A DNA stretch of 64,000 nt from Candidatus Fermentibacterota bacterium (GCA_016928395.1 JAFGKV010000147.1:88425-152424); one strand, 5' to 3'. Positions 17,672-25,744 are shown, counted from the first letter of the stretch. Made by a program: numbers and translations. The notes: a model not told the origin generated them from the letters alone.

Positions 17672-17971
17672 GGATCCTGCCTTGTGCCGTGGGTGAGCGA
17701 TGGAGCGTTGCCAAACACATAAGGGTATACTGACTCGGTGCCCGATGCAACCATTGCTTTCCCACGAGCAACCGCTCAGGCTGTTTGGGGTTTTGGATCG
17801 AGTGATGTTCGATCCAACGTGACGGACCGATGAACGAGAGGAGTCCCCGGTTCGTCTTTCGTGACTCCGTGTACGCCGGGCGCATTGAGGCTATGAGTCG
17901 TGACTAGTATGGGTAGCTTGAGGAGGACATGTGACGCAGTGTCGTGCACCAGGAGCATCCGGGGAGATTCC
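17672..17971. other. Divergent metG/hypF intergenic region
   Basis: 300 bp upstream of both metG and hypF. It holds the hairpin at 17793-17817 and an imperfect hairpin of GGAGTC and GACTCC. A weak TTGCAT / TATACC pair faces metG, with a short spacer of 15 bp. No gene is supported. Confidence 0.5.
17793..17817. promoter_or_regulatory. Perfect 9-bp hairpin between metG and hypF
   Basis: TTGGATCGA (17793-17801), loop of 7, TCGATCCAA (17809-17817). It lies in the shared upstream region of two divergent genes. As DNA it could be a regulator site, and as RNA it would be a hairpin in the metG leader if transcription starts to its right. No T-box sequence is near. Confidence 0.45.
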
Positions 17972-20323
17972 GTGGTAAGACGAACCCTCATGGTGCGTGG
18001 CGTGGTCCAAGGAGTGGGGTTTCGCCCCACGGTGTATCGGTGTGCCCTGAGCCGGCGGGTGGCGGGGTGGGTACGGAATCGTTCTGACGGGCTCGAAATC
18101 GCCGTGGAGGGCGATGAACGAACAGTTGCCGGATTCATCAGAGACGTGATCGATCATCCTCCACCGTGCGCTCGAGTCACGGCCGTGGAGATTGAGGATG
18201 CGGAGCCGGTTGGAGAGGAGGGCTTCACGATTCTGCCAAGCCTGACCGTCGCAGGCAATACGCTGTGCCCGGCGGATCTGGCGACCTGCGATGCGTGTTT
18301 CGGCGAACTGTTCGACCCTCGGGACCGCCGGTTCCGCTATCCGTTCATCAACTGCACGGACTGCGGCCCTCGATTCAGCGCCGTGGTCACGCTGCCCTAT
18401 GACCGGCCTTCCACCAGCATGGCGTGTTTTCCCATGTGCCCACTCTGCAGCGCTGAGTATCATGACCCGCTCAACCGGCGGTACCATGCCCAACCGAACG
18501 CCTGTGCCGAGTGCGGCCCGAAAGTGTGGCTGGTGGATGGGGCCGGACAACCTCTGGTTTCAGACGATCCGGTGGGAACCCTTGCCTCAATGCTCCGGCA
18601 GGGATTCCTGGCGGCCATCAAGGGCATAGGGGGGTTCCACCTGGCAGCCGATGCCACCGATGAAGCCTCGGTGGCCCGCTTGCGCCGGCGAAAGGGCCGC
18701 GATGCCAAGCCGCTGGCTGTCATGGTGGCTGACCTCGAGTGGGGCCGCCGTTGCGGCGTCATTGATGACCAGGCCGAGGCGATTCTGGTATCACCGGCAC
18801 GCCCCATTGTCGTGGTCGATGCCGTAATGGATGGCCCGTTGGCCCCTTCCATCGCACCGGGGATCGGCACCGTGGGGATCATGCTGCCCTACAGCCCGAT
18901 TCATCATCTTCTGTTCCGTGACCGTGCCCAGACACTGCCCCCCTTGGTCATGACCAGCGGGAATCTGAGCGACGAACCCATCGCTATCGGCAATCGGGAG
19001 GCCATAGGGAGACTTGGGCGATGCGCCGACATCATGCTCCTGCACGATCGCGATATCGTGGCTCGAGCGGATGATTCCGTGATGCAACACCACCGGCACG
19101 GCGCGGTGTTCATTCGCCGCTCTCGCGGCCATGTGCCAGAGCCCCTGCCCCTTCCCTCGGATATGCCGCCCTCGTTGGGTACGGGGGCCTATCTCAAGGC
19201 AACTCCTTGCCTTGTCTCGGGGCGCCAGGCGTTCCTTGGCCAACACGTTGGTGACTTGTCGACCCTGGAAGGCGTTCGGTTTCATGCTCTGGCGATCGAT
19301 GCGCTTGAGAGCCTCATGCGAATCACCCCGGAGGCCATCGGGTGTGACCTGAACCCGGATTTTCCTTCCAGTGTGTGGGCGAGGCGCCATTGTATGAGGG
19401 TTGAGCCCGTGCAACACCATCACGCCCACGTGGTAGCGGCGGGCCTGGATCATGGCCTGGAGCCTCCCCTCTTGGGGTTGGCCATCGACGGGACTGGCCT
19501 GGGGACCGACGGTTCGATCTGGGGGTGCGAGCTTGTGCTGGCGGATCGCGTGGATTTCAAGAGGCTTGGTCATCTCCTCCCTCTCCCTCTTCCCGGAGGC
19601 GATGCGGCCGTACACGAAACCTGGCGTGTCGCGATCGGGCTTCTGCATGCTTGCTTCGGAGAGGCCGCGCAGGGCCTTCTGGAGCAGGTGCTCTGTGGCG
19701 TTGACATTGCACACAAACGGCTCGTGCTGGAGGCGGTGCATCGGGGAGCCCACACGCCGATGCAGACGTCGTGTGGGAGGCTCTTCGATGCTGCAGCCGC
19801 CCTTACTGGCGTGTGCACTGTCGCTCGATTTGAGGCAGAGGCGGCCATGATGTTGGAGCGGGCTGCAGGATTCGGGGCATATCGCCACGCAAAGGCGCGG
19901 CCGTTTCCCATGGGGATGCTGGAAGATGCCCCCTTGGTGTTGGATCCGCGCCCCATGGTGAGGGAGCTGACAGGTCGGCTTTTGGCCGGCGATGGACCGG
20001 AGATCCTGGCCAGGAGGTTTCATGACACCATGGTTCACGGTCTTTCCGGAATGGTCATTCGGTGTGCTTCTGGAGCCGGGTTCGACACGGTGGTTTTGAC
20101 CGGAGGGTGTATGCTCAACCGTTATCTCGCGGACGGTCTTACCCGAGAGATGGAGCGGGCCGGCCTCCGGGCTTTGGTGCCACGTCGGATTCCGGTCGGG
20201 GATGGGGGCATCAGCCTGGGCCAAGCCGCAGTGGCTGGCTGGCGGTTGAGCACCGATGAGGTTGACAGGGTTCGGGATTCGGTGGGGGCTGAGCAGGTTC
20301 GGAATCGAGCCCACGCGGGATGA
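17972..20323 (+). CDS. hypF: Carbamoyltransferase HypF, [NiFe]-hydrogenase maturation
   Basis: 783 residues from the GTG at 17972 (GGGGAG 5 nt upstream), chosen because the acylphosphatase domain begins at once; GTG 17900 and ATG 17909 would add 24 or 21 residues of no known domain. Order: acylphosphatase (GVVQGVGFRP, ~10-19), two zinc-finger pairs in the Cys-rich ~99-182 stretch (CDAC, CTDC, CPLC, CAEC), YrdC-like domain (~190-370), Kae1-like domain with HHHAHV. It converts carbamoyl phosphate to the thiocyanate on HypE that becomes the CN ligands of the hydrogenase Fe site. HypCDE and hydrogenase genes are not in the window. It is followed by a perfect hairpin (20341-20374). Confidence 0.95.
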   Translation: MVRRTLMVRGVVQGVGFRPTVYRCALSRRVAGWVRNRSDGLEIAVEGDERTVAGFIRDVIDHPPPCARVTAVEIEDAEPVGEEGFTILPSLTVAGNTLCPADLATCDACFGELFDPRDRRFRYPFINCTDCGPRFSAVVTLPYDRPSTSMACFPMCPLCSAEYHDPLNRRYHAQPNACAECGPKVWLVDGAGQPLVSDDPVGTLASMLRQGFLAAIKGIGGFHLAADATDEASVARLRRRKGRDAKPLAVMVADLEWGRRCGVIDDQAEAILVSPARPIVVVDAVMDGPLAPSIAPGIGTVGIMLPYSPIHHLLFRDRAQTLPPLVMTSGNLSDEPIAIGNREAIGRLGRCADIMLLHDRDIVARADDSVMQHHRHGAVFIRRSRGHVPEPLPLPSDMPPSLGTGAYLKATPCLVSGRQAFLGQHVGDLSTLEGVRFHALAIDALESLMRITPEAIGCDLNPDFPSSVWARRHCMRVEPVQHHHAHVVAAGLDHGLEPPLLGLAIDGTGLGTDGSIWGCELVLADRVDFKRLGHLLPLPLPGGDAAVHETWRVAIGLLHACFGEAAQGLLEQVLCGVDIAHKRLVLEAVHRGAHTPMQTSCGRLFDAAAALTGVCTVARFEAEAAMMLERAAGFGAYRHAKARPFPMGMLEDAPLVLDPRPMVRELTGRLLAGDGPEILARRFHDTMVHGLSGMVIRCASGAGFDTVVLTGGCMLNRYLADGLTREMERAGLRALVPRRIPVGDGGISLGQAAVAGWRLSTDEVDRVRDSVGAEQVRNRAHAG

Positions 20324-20340
20324 GTCCGCAGTCAGATTGC

Positions 20341-20374
20341 GAGCACGGCAGCGGGACGGCCCGCTGCCGTGCTC
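20341..20374 (+). terminator. Perfect 15-bp hairpin after hypF
   Basis: GAGCACGGCAGCGGG (20341-20355), loop ACGG, CCCGCTGCCGTGCTC (20360-20374). It begins 17 bp beyond the hypF stop. No T-run follows. It is probably the end of the hypF transcript, or a processing/stability hairpin. Confidence 0.65.
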
Positions 20375-20555
20375 TCCGATCCCACATCCTTCACCAGCAG
20401 GGTACGTTCAGGTCCCGTGCCACTCCACACCGTCCCTACACCGTGGGTGAGACTTGTGTTTGATGTGAGCACGCCGTACACTGGCTCTAAATGCTCCCGC
20501 TTTTATCCGCTTTTGTCCACAACCGTGGGCCTTTCTACACAGGAGGAAGGAGCAC

Positions 20556-20723
20556 ATGCCCACCTACGATTTCCACTGCAGTTCATGCGGCAAGGACTTC
20601 AGCACAATCCTCTCCATTGCCGCCAGGGGTGAAGACGCCATTGTATGCCCCGCCTGCGGTTCCAAGAATGTCGAGCAGCAGTTCACCTCTGTGTCGGTGA
20701 AGACCGGCAAGAAGACCTGGTAG
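20556..20723 (+). CDS. FmdB-family zinc-ribbon protein
   Basis: 55 residues. AGGAGG lies 9 nt before the ATG. Residues 1-40 form the FmdB/CxxC zinc ribbon: MPTYDFHCSSCG, then CPACGS, four Cys binding one zinc. The family is widespread, small and usually of unknown function, sometimes proposed as a regulator or a protein-binding zinc knuckle. It starts 33 bp upstream of the candidate selenoprotein and probably shares its transcript. The rest is a short charged C-terminus (VSVKTGKKTW). Confidence 0.8.
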   Translation: MPTYDFHCSSCGKDFSTILSIAARGEDAIVCPACGSKNVEQQFTSVSVKTGKKTW

Positions 20724-20756
20724 CACCAGGGCTCATCTCTTCGGAAGGAGGCCTCC

Positions 20757-21809
20757 ATGAGAGTGCCGGCGGTCTTGCTGTTCCTGTTTTTGGCGATGTC
20801 GGTGCAGGCTGCCAACGTTTTCGTGTATGATCACGACGACGGTGCCACGCTGACTGACCCGTTGGGTGCCGGCGTTGTCGGTACCCAATTCGCCGTGGTC
20901 CGGGCTCTGCAGGCATCAGGGCATCAGGTGACCACCTCAACAGTGCTGCCCACGAACCTGAGCCCGTATGATGCCGTCTTTGTGCTCACCGCCTGGGGTA
21001 CCGGGTGAGGTTCGTGTATCTCACTTGAGCAGGCTGCTCAAGTCACTCTTATGAGCTACTTGGATTCCGGCGGTTCGGTGTATCTTGAAGGCGTTGAGAT
21101 CGGCTACTATCACGCCCCAGGGCAAGCCTACAACTACGGACTCTGGAACTACCTAGGCACTCTCTGGCTGGGTGATGGGAACTCCACGAACAATGTGAGC
21201 CTCGTGAAAGGTCAGAACGTGTGGTTCGGTACGGGGATGCAGTTCGGCTATCCCTACGGCCAACTCCCCGACTCCTGGGTTGACATTCTGGGCCCTGCGG
21301 GTACGGGCAGCGCGCAGCCTTTCGTTGATCAGACCAACCAGGGCCGGGTCGTTTCCTACATCCCGTCCGGCCAGCCGTGGCGTACCATTACCAGCGGGGT
21401 ATGTTTCTGTGCATTCAGCGAGGATGCGCCCCTGTCTACCCAGCAGCGCCTGATGGCGAGGATCATGGGCTTCTTGCTGGCCGAGGATGCGATTCCTCCT
21501 GCGGCTGTTGTGGACGTAACGGCCCAGGTCGTTGGAGTATCTTTGGAGCTCTCATGGGCTCCGGTCACGCAGGATTCGCAGGGTAATCCTGAGAGTATGG
21601 ATTCCTACGTGGTGGAACGAGGCACCTCACCGAAAGGGAGATGGACCCCCATCGGCGTCGCAGCGAATCCCGGATTCACCGACGGTGGTTCAGACATCGG
21701 TGATCCTGCTGTGAATAGCTACTATCGTATCAGGGCCGTCGACACCAGTGGGAATGTGGGAGCGGAAGCGCTCGCCGGCGAGTTCGACTTCGCTCTGAAT
21801 ACTCAATAG
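20757..21809 (+). CDS. Secreted FnIII protein, in-frame TGA: candidate selenoprotein
   Basis: 350 codons from the ATG at 20757. An SD, GGAAGGAGG, precedes it. A signal peptide (~1-19, ending V-Q-A) is followed by a globular domain (~20-235) of a Rossmann or class I glutamine amidotransferase-like appearance (VFVYDHDDGATLTDP, then SGGSVYLEG), and a fibronectin type III domain (~250-350, ending GEFDFAL). A TGA at 21006-21008 (codon 84) crosses the frame, yet translation continues with no other stop for 266 codons. The residues after it are G-S-C, so a Sec would make U84-G-S-C87. A hairpin suited to SECIS follows (21023-21043). Cys216 and Cys218 (C-F-C) are the other thiols. Alternatives: nonsense mutation or base error. 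Substrate unknown. Confidence 0.6.
21023..21043 (+). promoter_or_regulatory. SECIS-like hairpin downstream of in-frame TGA
   Basis: ACTTGAGCA (21023-21031), loop GGC (21032-21034), TGCTCAAGT (21035-21043): a perfect 9-bp stem. The loop begins 23 nt after the TGA and opens with G. Bacterial SECIS elements are described as a stem-loop with the apical loop about 16-37 nt after the UGA and a G among the first loop bases. The GCA-GGC-TGC top resembles the GCAGGUCUGC top of the E. coli fdhF element. Confidence 0.5.
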
Positions 21810-22177
21810 GCTACACCATACACCGGCGTTCCTCGATGCTTTTTTCGGGGCGCCGGATGCGCGGGAACCACCTGTGACTGCAGGGATTGGGCGGAAGGCG
21901 ATCGCCGAGGTGGCCGGGACTTGGGTTGCTCAGCCGGAAGAATGCGGTCGAACTCCCTTGGATGCCCCGCAGCGGCACTCAGCTCGGATCCGCCATTCGC
22001 AGCCGGTGCCGTCTCGCCCGGGCTTTCTTCAGCTCCTCGTGTGAGGCACAGAACGTTGGGTTCTTGGCGCTGTGCGGTCAGTGCCGTCACACTCCTTGGG
22101 ACCCTGGCTTGGATCTGGCGTCTCTACCACGACTGCCTGATGCGCCTGTGGCCATAGTCCAGGCGTTCGCCGCGAGG
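21810..22177. other. Convergent intergenic region
   Basis: Between the candidate selenoprotein and the parA-like gene. Short frames on both strands have no SD, no domain and random-looking composition. It holds the hairpin at 21823-21856. Confidence 0.5.
21823..21856 (+). terminator. Hairpin with CCGGCG/CGCCGG stem
   Basis: CCGGCG at 21823-21828 pairs with CGCCGG at 21851-21856, with two G-T pairs and two more C-G pairs continuing inward. The loop is a T-rich run. It lies 13 bp after the stop of the candidate selenoprotein, in a convergent region. Confidence 0.4.
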
Positions 22178-22933
22178 CTATCTCCTGCCCGGCGTTCCCC
22201 TTTCGATCCGATCGACTAGGCTCTTGTAGTCGTGCGCCCCTTGGGAATCAGGGGCGTACTCAAAAATCGTCTTTCCATGTCCTGAAGCTTCGAGGATGTG
22301 CGCACTGCTTCTGATCGGCTGGCACAGCTGTTTCGAGAAATACGTCTGGAGGAGATCATAGATGTCCATGCTATGCTGCAGCCCCTCGTTGAGAAACGAC
22401 GGGAGGATGTAGAGAGTGCCAACGGATGGATCGTGCGCGCCCGTCTTCTTGATCCGGTGGGCGAAGTCGAGGAGACCCTTCACCGAGAGCGCCGCCATTG
22501 AAACTGGAATCAAGACATCATCGGCGTGAAAGAGCGCATTGACCGTCAGGGAATCGTAGCCGGGAGACGTGTCATGAATGACATAGTCATACTTCGGCTC
22601 AACAGGTTCCAGAGCTCGTCTCAGAGTCAGCACTCCACCGGGGCCATCCCGATCGATAGCCCTCCTCGCGTCATCCAAAGCACGACCACCGGCGAGCAGA
22701 TCAAGATTCTTCCTTGCCTCCACGATGGCCTTGTCAGGCGGGAGATTTCCAGATAGTAGGTCGGCAAGTCCTACCGTCGGGCTGAGCCCCAAGAGCGGTC
22801 CGGCTTGGCCCAATGTGTCACAATCTACCAGAAGGACCTTTCTCCCTCTGAGTGCCAAGCCGTGAGCCAAGGTGACGGCCGTCGTCGTCTTTCCAACGCC
22901 ACCTTTCGTGAGGGAGACTGCAATCCTGCGCAT
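22178..22933 (-). CDS. ParA/MinD-family ATPase
   Basis: 251 residues from the ATG at 22933 (AGAGGG 9 nt upstream); an ATG at 22951 is possible. It carries the deviant Walker A KGGVGKTT (~9-16), switch I-like VLLVDCDTLGQ and DYVIHDTSPGYD (Walker B). The family partitions DNA or positions complexes in the cell, using ATP-dependent dimerisation. No parB gene and no parS-like repeat is seen, so it is an orphan. It lies alone between convergent and divergent neighbours. Which cargo it carries is unknown; members also place chemoreceptors, secretion systems and carboxysomes. Confidence 0.85.
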   Translation of the reverse strand: MRRIAVSLTKGGVGKTTTAVTLAHGLALRGRKVLLVDCDTLGQAGPLLGLSPTVGLADLLSGNLPPDKAIVEARKNLDLLAGGRALDDARRAIDRDGPGGVLTLRRALEPVEPKYDYVIHDTSPGYDSLTVNALFHADDVLIPVSMAALSVKGLLDFAHRIKKTGAHDPSVGTLYILPSFLNEGLQHSMDIYDLLQTYFSKQLCQPIRSSAHILEASGHGKTIFEYAPDSQGAHDYKSLVDRIERGTPGRR

Positions 22934-23044
22934 GGTTCCATACCCTCTCATGCTCACCGAGAACGGCGATCTGAGACTACTTGAGAACGGAGAATGACGG
23001 TTCATCTATGCACTCCAACTTCCGTGTCGTCAAGGAGTCATACC
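22934..23044. other. Short region upstream of the ParA gene
   Basis: Divergent region between the parA-like gene and the small basic ORF at 23045. A TTGAGA (22981-22986) faces right, with only a poor -10. No other gene is supported. Confidence 0.4.
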
Positions 23045-23119
23045 ATGCCGGGGCGGGATCGGCCGAGGATCTGGAGTCGCAACGCGCGCAGGAAGGCCCG
23101 GGTGAGAGACAAGGGATAG
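23045..23119 (+). CDS. Possible 24-residue basic peptide
   Basis: AAGGAG (23032-23037) lies exactly 7 nt before an ATG, followed by 23 sense codons and TAG. The product is MPGRDRPRIWSR then NARRKARVRDKG: 10 Arg/Lys in 24, one Trp, no Cys. Such small basic proteins can be ribosomal accessories or RNA/DNA binders, but it matches none I know (bTHX and the Cox24-type peptide differ). No homologue check was possible. It lies between ParA and TetR genes. Confidence 0.3.
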   Translation: MPGRDRPRIWSRNARRKARVRDKG

Positions 23120-23427
23120 GAGAACGCACATGGCAGACAGGGGTACGCGATGCCCCGCCGTCTTTCGATTGACCCGGGGAACCGACGTGGCGTGCCCTCT
23201 CTCCTCTGTGCTGCGCCCCAGGAGAGGCGTAAGGTCCGTTGTGATGCCGACGCGGAGGGGTAGGCCTGGCTGCATGAGACTTGTGCCGTCGAACCGGGGC
23301 TCAGCTGGCCTGCAACGAATAGGGCTGCCGGCTGGCGGTGGTACCGGACTGCACGCGCCGTGTTGTAGGGCGTCCAAGAGCTCGGATCGTATCACAGGCG
23401 GGCATTTCTCCCGACGGAACTCAGTCC
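23120..23427. other. Region upstream of the TetR gene
   Basis: A 107-residue frame (23130-23453) has an AGGAG 7 nt before its ATG but has an Arg/Gly/Pro-rich random-looking sequence and runs into the TetR promoter, so it is not called. Nothing else is recognised. Confidence 0.4.
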
Positions 23428-23456
23428 TTGACCCGGGGTATCTTTTCCCATAGACT
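23428..23456 (+). promoter_or_regulatory. Promoter of the TetR-RND locus
   Basis: TTGACC (23428-23433), 17-bp spacer, TAGACT (23451-23456), 5 and 4 of 6 consensus bases. The first operator half begins inside the -10, so a bound repressor would block RNA polymerase. Confidence 0.55.
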
Positions 23457-23471
23457 GACTGTCAAGTCAGT
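23454..23471 (+). promoter_or_regulatory. TetR operator, perfect copy
   Basis: ACTGACT, GTCA, AGTCAGT: an 18-bp perfect palindrome at the -10 of the TetR gene, 36 bp before its GTG. TetR-family proteins often bind such palindromes in their own promoters. Confidence 0.6.
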
Positions 23472-23474
23472 TTC

Positions 23475-23488
23475 TGACTGGCAGGTCA
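23475..23488 (+). promoter_or_regulatory. TetR operator, imperfect second copy
   Basis: TGACT, GGCA, GGTCA: one mismatch from the first copy, offset by 19 bp. Two sites could be bound by two dimers together. Confidence 0.5.
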
Positions 23489-23506
23489 TTTCAAAGGGAG
23501 CGCAGT

Positions 23507-24136
23507 GTGGAAACACGATTCCGTGTGAGCCGAAAGGCACTCGAGAAGGAGGCACGGAAGCAGGACATTCTGGATGCGGCCGCCCGGTTGTTCTCCCAGC
23601 GGGATTTCCACGAAGTAACGGTGGATCAGATCGCCGCAGAGGTCGGCCTGTCAAAGGGCACGGTCTATCTCTACTTCCGGAACAAGGACGACCTGTTCCA
23701 TGCCATCGTCGTTCAGAAGGGGCAAAGCCTGTTGCGAAAGACCAGAGAGTCGCTGCAGTGCGCCGGGGACTTTGTCGATTGTCTTCGTGAGTTCGTGCGT
23801 GCTCATTGCGGGTTTTTCGAGGAGAATGTGACCTACTTCAGGATCACGCACTCCGAGAAGACCAGAATGACCGCTGAGGGCAAGCACCGTCTTCATGATT
23901 ATGCCGACCAGTTGTTCCACGCTCATCTTGCGATGCTGATGGAGTTGGTGGAACGGGGCCGGTCAGAAGGGGTCCTTCGAGAGGAGGGTTCCCTTGCTCT
24001 GGTGAAGGCTCTCCGGGGGATTCTTACTGCCTACGTGTTTCATTACGCCTTCGGTCAGAGCGAGACGCCGCTGTCGGAGCAGGCGGAGGAAATCGTCGAT
24101 CTGTTCCTGAACGGTGCGAAACGCCAAGCCCCTTGA
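23507..24136 (+). CDS. TetR/AcrR-family repressor of the RND locus
   Basis: 209 residues from a GTG at 23507, with AAGGGAG 6 nt upstream. The N-terminal helix-turn-helix (~15-62: ILDAAARLFSQRDFHEVTVD, then VGLSKGTVYLYFRNKDDLF) is the TetR DNA-binding domain. The C-terminal ~140 residues form the helical ligand-binding domain and are unlike any named member. It starts the locus that continues with outer membrane factor, fusion protein and RND pump, so it most likely represses them and itself, lifted by a substrate of the pump. Operators 23454-23488 lie in its promoter. Confidence 0.93.
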   Translation: METRFRVSRKALEKEARKQDILDAAARLFSQRDFHEVTVDQIAAEVGLSKGTVYLYFRNKDDLFHAIVVQKGQSLLRKTRESLQCAGDFVDCLREFVRAHCGFFEENVTYFRITHSEKTRMTAEGKHRLHDYADQLFHAHLAMLMELVERGRSEGVLREEGSLALVKALRGILTAYVFHYAFGQSETPLSEQAEEIVDLFLNGAKRQAP

Positions 24137-24297
24137 CTCGAGGTGAGCACTCAAAGCGGTGGCCAGGCACAGGATACGTATCGTTCCATCTCCTGCGGCA
24201 TGTGTAGCGGTGAAGAAACCGTGGCGCGACGAGGTAGAAGGGGATAGACCCGATCAGCACCACAAGGATGATGAAGGGAAGACGTGGAGGATCGTTC

Positions 24298-25689
24298 ATG
24301 ATCAAGAGATGCTGCGTAGTGATCTGGCTGCCGGTTGTGCTGGCGGCAGCCGCACTCCATGCCGGTGAGGAGAGAACGCTCACCTTGGAGCAGGCCGTGC
24401 ACATCGCGCTGGACCGAAACCCACAGATGCTGATCGCGGAGAAGGAAGTCGCGAAAGCTCGCGCGGTCGTCTGGGAAGCATTCGGAGCCCTGATGCCCAC
24501 GCTGGAGGCCACCGCGGTGGTCAATCACTCGTGGGAGATCCAGACTACCACGATTCCGAACTTTCTGAAGCCCATGCTGGAGCCTCTGGCGCCGTCGATT
24601 CCGGAGTTCGCCGACATGCCGGATTTCGTTGAGATGTCCTTCGGCATGGAGAACCTGGTGACATACGGCGCGAGCCTTCGACAACCGCTCTTCCTCGGCG
24701 GTGCCGGTATCGCGGGCGTTCGACTGGCCAAGGTCGCACGAGAGGCCAGCGAGCAGCAGCTTGAGTCGCGGCGCCAGAACCTCATATATGGGACTACCCG
24801 AGCGTTCTATGGGTGTTTGCTGGCCAAAGAGCTGGTGAGAGTGCAGGAAGATGCCCTGGCCCAAGCCGAGGCCAATCTGGCCGCTGTGGAGGCTCAGCAC
24901 GAGGTGGGCTCAGCCTCGGGATTCGACAAGATGCGATCCGAGGTCGAGGTCGCGAACCTGAAGCCGGACGTGATTTCGAGCCGAAACGACTACCGGTCTG
25001 CCCTGACAGGCTTGAGGACGATTCTGGGATTGCCCGCCGACTCGCAGATCGCCGTTGACGGCGATCTGACATTCGTGCCCGACGATTACGGGGATCAACC
25101 CCTGTCGTCGCTGCGGGAGCTGGCCGATGAGAACAGGCCGGAGTTGCACGCGATGCGTGCGCAGAAGACCATGGCGTCACGTTCAGTCGCCATTGCCAAG
25201 AGCGGATTCCTGCCAAAGGTGTTCTTCAGTACCGACTACTCCAACCAAGCCTCCCGTAACGATTGGGACTTTACCGGAGATGACTTCAGCAAGGGGTTCT
25301 CATCGGCCATCAGCGTTCAGCTCCCGCTCTTCGATGGGCTGCGAAACGTGAAGGCTCATCAGAAGGCACAGCTTGACTATCGGATCGCGGACGACAGAGA
25401 ACGACAACTCGCTGACGCGGTGGCCGGCGAGGTTGAAGTTGCGCGCAATGGCCTGCAGGTGGCCAGCGAGAAGTGCGCGGCCGCCCAAGAGTCCGTTGCC
25501 TTGGCCCGCGAGGCTCTTCGACTGGCCAACTTGCGCTACGAAGAGGGCGCCAGCACTCAGCTGGATGTGTTGGGGTCACAACTGGCCATGCAGCGGGCGG
25601 AGCTCAATCATGTGTCAGCGCTTTTTGAGTACCAGATGGCCCGGTACGGGCTTCGGCTGGCGACCGGTACGCTGGGGGGGCTCTTGTGA
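24298..25689 (+). CDS. TolC-family outer membrane efflux protein
   Basis: 463 residues from the ATG at 24298 (GTGGAGG 7 nt upstream). Signal peptide ~1-22 (VLAAAALHAG). Two repeats of the OEP domain are seen: LTLEQAVHIALDRNPQMLIA at ~26-45 and LANLRYEEGASTQLDVLGSQ near the end. TolC-type trimers form the outer-membrane barrel and periplasmic tunnel of RND, ABC and MFS pumps. It is 161 bp after the TetR gene and precedes the fusion protein and pump. Complete, no frame damage. Confidence 0.9.
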   Translation: MIKRCCVVIWLPVVLAAAALHAGEERTLTLEQAVHIALDRNPQMLIAEKEVAKARAVVWEAFGALMPTLEATAVVNHSWEIQTTTIPNFLKPMLEPLAPSIPEFADMPDFVEMSFGMENLVTYGASLRQPLFLGGAGIAGVRLAKVAREASEQQLESRRQNLIYGTTRAFYGCLLAKELVRVQEDALAQAEANLAAVEAQHEVGSASGFDKMRSEVEVANLKPDVISSRNDYRSALTGLRTILGLPADSQIAVDGDLTFVPDDYGDQPLSSLRELADENRPELHAMRAQKTMASRSVAIAKSGFLPKVFFSTDYSNQASRNDWDFTGDDFSKGFSSAISVQLPLFDGLRNVKAHQKAQLDYRIADDRERQLADAVAGEVEVARNGLQVASEKCAAAQESVALAREALRLANLRYEEGASTQLDVLGSQLAMQRAELNHVSALFEYQMARYGLRLATGTLGGLL

Positions 25690-25744
25690 GGGGGCGTTCC
25701 ATGAGCCGGGTTCGGGGTTCAGGGGCGGAATGATGGGGATGGAT

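Noticed and set aside
17672-17792. T-box leader for metG
   Set aside because: No AGGGTGGNACCGCG-type motif or terminator/antiterminator pair was seen on the minus strand.
21051-21809. Separate gene starting at ATG 21051
   Set aside because: It has no SD and no signal, and it is in the same frame as the signal-bearing part upstream, so one interrupted gene is the better reading.
20757-21809. TGA reassigned as a sense codon genome-wide
   Set aside because: TGA ends many intact genes in the window, including those in 4-bp overlaps.
21887-22219. 110-residue ORF
   Set aside because: No SD, no domain, overlaps the end of the parA-like gene on the other strand.
23130-23453. 107-residue ORF with an SD
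   Set aside because: It has Arg/Gly/Pro-rich random-looking content and overlaps the TetR promoter and operator.
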